From Fusobacterium sp. (GTDB lineage: Bacteria > Fusobacteriota > Fusobacteriia > Fusobacteriales > Fusobacteriaceae), in NCBI GenBank assembly GCA_019410665.1, contig DXSD01000040.1:1-17333 (forward strand): a DNA stretch of 17,333 bases, in the 5' to 3' direction. The translations under genes and the position numbers were made by a program. The notes below the pieces were generated by a model. That model was not told the origin of the DNA, searched no databases, and worked only from the letters and a program-made list of their open reading frames with translations. Below are positions 15,344-17,333 of this stretch, in pieces (the first letter of the stretch is position 1; each line of letters starts with the position of its first letter).

Positions 15344-16681
15344 TTATTGTGCTAACCACCTTTTTAAAGATCTCCAAAATAGAGTAACTCCTATTACAAT
15401 TGAGATGTAATCAGCTAATGTTTGAGTAAAATTGACTCCAGTTAATCCTAAAATTGAATTCATAACAAATAGTAGTGGAATAAAAAGTAATCCCTGTCTT
15501 GCTAATGATAACATTGTAGCTGGGAAAGGATTATTAAGTGCTTGCATCCCATTAATAGCTAAGAACATAACTCCTAAAATAGGCCCTGCTAAAGAGGTTG
15601 CTACTAACATCTCAGCTCCATACTCAATTACCTCTCTATCTTGAATAAATAGTTCTATAATCTCTTTACTAAATCCTATGTATATAATTGTAAGTATAAC
15701 TCCTACACTAACTGAAAATAGTGTACTAAATTTCATTATATCTATAAATCTCTGTTTTAATTTAGCTCCATAACAATACCCTAAAAGTGGCTGTATTCCA
15801 TTGGCAATTCCCATATGAATTAGAGCTATCAAAAGATAAATTTTAGTAACTATTCCCATAGCTGCTACAGCTCCATTCCCATAAATAAGTAAAACATTAT
15901 TTAAAAATACTGTAGATATACTCATAAGTCCAGAATTTATACCTGCTGGAACTCCTAATTTTATTAAACTTCCAGCAACTTCTCCACTTAATGTAAAATA
16001 TTTTGGAGAAATAGTCAAAAGAGGACTTCTATAGATAAAGTAATAAACATAATAAATAGTTCCAGCAATATTTCCTATAACTGTAGCTATTGCTGCTCCT
16101 GCTGTTCCCATATTTAAAGTCAATATAAAAATCGGATCAAGGACAATATTTACAATAGTTCCTATCATTCCACCTATCATTGAAGCTTTAGCAGCTCCCT
16201 CTCCACGAACTGTATGACCAAAAGCATTGGAAAAAAGTATAAATGGTCCTCCTAAAGCTACGTAGAAAAGATAATCTTTAGAATATCTATAAGTTTCTGG
16301 AGTAGCTCCTAATATTTTTAAAATATCATCCATAAAGATAATAATTATAACTCCAAAAATAACTCCCATTCCTAAAGATGAATAACAAGAAAAAGCAGAA
16401 CACTGTTTTGCAAATTTTCTCTTATTTTTCCCTAAAAATATTGATATTAATGTACTTCCTCCTATTCCAATAAGTTGAGAAATAGCTAAATACATTACAA
16501 AAAGTGGATTGGTTAAAGATACAGCTGCCACTTGAAGTGGATCTTGGGTTTGCCCTACAAAGAATGTATCTGCCATATTATAAATAACAACTATTAATGA
16601 TGTAATTATTGTAGGTATAGCCATTTCCATAACAGCTTTTTTTACTGCTACCTTTTCAAATAAATTTTTATTTTTTTCCAT
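15344..16681 (-). CDS. MATE-family multidrug efflux transporter
   Basis: This 445-residue inner-membrane protein has about twelve hydrophobic segments in two homologous halves, the usual MATE size and shape. It exports drugs or other organic cations in exchange for Na+ or H+. Family hallmarks are the N-terminal VKKAVMEMAIPTIITSL, then MADTFFVGQ at about 36-44, AAVSLTNPLF, and GIANGIQPLLGYCYGA in the second half. It resembles the MepA/NorM-type group often paired with a MarR repressor. The ATG at 16681 has AGGAGGAG upstream. It follows marR by 51 bases, and an operator-like palindrome lies in that gap. Its substrate cannot be told from sequence. Confidence 0.94.
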   Translation of the reverse strand: MEKNKNLFEKVAVKKAVMEMAIPTIITSLIVVIYNMADTFFVGQTQDPLQVAAVSLTNPLFVMYLAISQLIGIGGSTLISIFLGKNKRKFAKQCSAFSCYSSLGMGVIFGVIIIIFMDDILKILGATPETYRYSKDYLFYVALGGPFILFSNAFGHTVRGEGAAKASMIGGMIGTIVNIVLDPIFILTLNMGTAGAAIATVIGNIAGTIYYVYYFIYRSPLLTISPKYFTLSGEVAGSLIKLGVPAGINSGLMSISTVFLNNVLLIYGNGAVAAMGIVTKIYLLIALIHMGIANGIQPLLGYCYGAKLKQRFIDIMKFSTLFSVSVGVILTIIYIGFSKEIIELFIQDREVIEYGAEMLVATSLAGPILGVMFLAINGMQALNNPFPATMLSLARQGLLFIPLLFVMNSILGLTGVNFTQTLADYISIVIGVTLFWRSLKRWLAQ

Positions 16682-16697
16682 TTTCTCCTCCTAATAT

Positions 16698-16715
16698 TAG
16701 TATGTTAGCAAACTA
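16698..16715 (-). promoter_or_regulatory. Operator-like palindrome before the MATE gene
   Basis: TAGTTTGCTAACATACTA on the minus strand is an imperfect 18-bp palindrome (TAGT-TG-TA-CA-ACTA symmetric). It lies just upstream of the MATE ribosome site. It matches 13 of 18 positions of the site at the marR promoter, which makes it a candidate MarR-family binding site. Confidence 0.6.
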
Positions 16716-16732
16716 TTCTTTTAAAAATATGA

Positions 16733-17176
16733 TTAACTCATATTTTTTATTATTATTTTACAAGTATCTTTAAAAATACTGAGTTGCTCTTGAGTAAGAT
16801 TCTTCTGTAATTTACTTTCTAAATTTCCTATAATCTCTTTTCCTAGTAATTTTAATTCATTTCCCTTAGGAAGAACTATTATTTTTTTTAATCTAGCATC
16901 ACTTTCTAAGGAAACTCTTTTTATCAGCTCCTTCTCTTCCATAAGTGAGAGCATTTTAGAAGCTGTTGCTTTATTTATATAAAATTCCTCCTCTATATCT
17001 TTTTGAAAAATATCTCTCTCTTCATCAAAGCTTGTCAAATAATCTATTAGCATAATATTCATCAAAGAGTATTCCTTGACACCATAATTTTTATATTGAT
17101 TATACATCTCTCTTTCTATATGATTACTAATTTTTTTGATAAAAAAACCTATATCCTCATTTCTCTCTCTTCTCAT
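16733..17176 (-). CDS. MarR-family transcriptional regulator
   Basis: This 147-residue winged-helix repressor probably binds as a dimer to a short palindrome and is released by a small ligand. The helix-turn-helix lies at about 60-95 (FQKDIEEEFYINKATASKMLSLMEEKELI). The wing follows with SLESDARLKKIIVLPKG, the D-x-R pattern typical of MarR proteins. It is translated from the ATG at 17176 with AGGAG upstream, and the MATE pump follows on the same strand. Candidate operators lie at its own start site and before the pump, so autoregulation and control of efflux are the natural model. No cysteine-based redox switch is obvious in the DNA-binding core. The ligand is unknown. Confidence 0.93.
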   Translation of the reverse strand: MRRERNEDIGFFIKKISNHIEREMYNQYKNYGVKEYSLMNIMLIDYLTSFDEERDIFQKDIEEEFYINKATASKMLSLMEEKELIKRVSLESDARLKKIIVLPKGNELKLLGKEIIGNLESKLQKNLTQEQLSIFKDTCKIIIKNMS

Positions 17177-17201
17177 CTCTACTCCTAATATACTATTTTA
17201 A

Positions 17202-17219
17202 AAGTTTGCTCACGAAGTA
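17202..17219 (-). promoter_or_regulatory. Candidate MarR operator at the marR promoter
   Basis: On the plus strand this reads AAGTTTGCTCACGAAGTA. It shares AGTTTGCT-AC with the palindrome before the MATE gene but in the opposite orientation. It starts at the edge of the -10 box and covers the predicted transcription start near 17212, so a bound repressor would block marR transcription. Confidence 0.5.
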
Positions 17220-17247
17220 TTTTAATATTTTTTATTTTTTTTGTCAA
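17219..17247 (-). promoter_or_regulatory. Promoter of marR-MATE
   Basis: The minus strand has TTGACA (17247-17242), a 17-base spacer made almost only of A and T with long A-runs, and TAAAAT (17224-17219). The A-tract spacer suggests intrinsically bent DNA. Confidence 0.82.
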
Positions 17248-17254
17248 TAACCTC

Positions 17255-17283
17255 TTGCAAAAAAATTTTTTCTGTGATATAAA
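17255..17283 (+). promoter_or_regulatory. Divergent plus-strand promoter
   Basis: TTGCAA (17255-17260), 17 bases, then TATAAA (17278-17283), with an extended TG one base before the -10. Its -35 lies seven bases from the marR -35, so the two promoters stand back to back. Confidence 0.7.
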
Positions 17284-17289
17284 TTATAT

Positions 17290-17301
17290 GTGTTTAAACA
17301 C
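17290..17301. promoter_or_regulatory. Perfect 12-bp palindrome GTGTTTAAACAC
   Basis: A perfect inverted repeat begins seven bases after the plus-strand -10 box, at the expected transcription start. That position suits a repressor operator for the divergent gene. It does not resemble the marR/MATE sites, so a different regulator is likely. Confidence 0.45.
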
Positions 17302-17321
17302 TTAATTTTTAGGAGTGGGCT

Positions 17322-17333
17322 ATGAGCTGTCTC
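17322..17333 (+). CDS. Start of a divergent gene, product unknown (partial)
   Basis: An ATG at 17322 follows AGGAG at 17311-17315 with a workable spacing, and a plus-strand promoter lies 40 to 65 bases upstream. Only four codons (Met-Ser-Cys-Leu) are inside the window, so nothing can be said about the product. The promoter and ribosome site, not the coding sequence, support it. Confidence 0.45.

Noticed and set aside
16682..16732. Independent promoter for the MATE gene
   Set aside because: Only a weak TTTAAA/TACTAA pair is visible. The operator-like site there is reported, but a promoter cannot be supported.

Overview
The window is AT-rich. Nearly every arginine is AGA, and the minus strand is purine-rich (AGA/GAG/AAA). 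Strong AGGAGG-type ribosome sites are common, and TTG/GTG starts occur. Together with the gene content this suggests a Fusobacteriota genome (Fusobacterium-like), with a low-GC Firmicute as the alternative; this is inference from composition and family recognition, not a search. Every complete gene is on the minus strand, so the biological order runs from high to low coordinates. Only a gene start at the extreme right edge points the other way.

Region A (about 17333 to 15291): a MarR-family repressor and a MATE efflux pump form a two-gene unit. It has a textbook promoter before marR, similar operator-like sites before both genes, and an intrinsic terminator after the pump. A divergent plus-strand promoter and a likely gene start share the same intergenic region.

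Region B (15295 to 5956): one long co-directional operon of ten recognisable genes plus a 28-codon leader frame, bounded by an extended -10 promoter and a strong intrinsic terminator. It begins with an ECF transporter: an S component of the CD3073 type, a TudS-related putative desulfidase of the CD3072 type, two ECF ATPases and EcfT, all overlapping. It continues with an orphan oligopeptide-type lipoprotein binding protein, a PHP-domain phosphoesterase, and a complete Fbp/Afu-type ABC importer (binding protein, fused double permease, ATPase). The content suggests a scavenging operon that imports small molecules and trims them of sulfur and/or phosphate in the cytoplasm. The substrates cannot be read from the sequence.

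Region C (5972 to 1): a promoter whose -35 box lies inside the stem of the Region B terminator drives a class II Fic protein followed by hsdR, hsdM and hsdS of a type I restriction-modification system. hsdS runs off the left edge. No stretch longer than 300 bases lacks a gene. No tRNA, rRNA, IS element, CRISPR array or prophage gene was seen.
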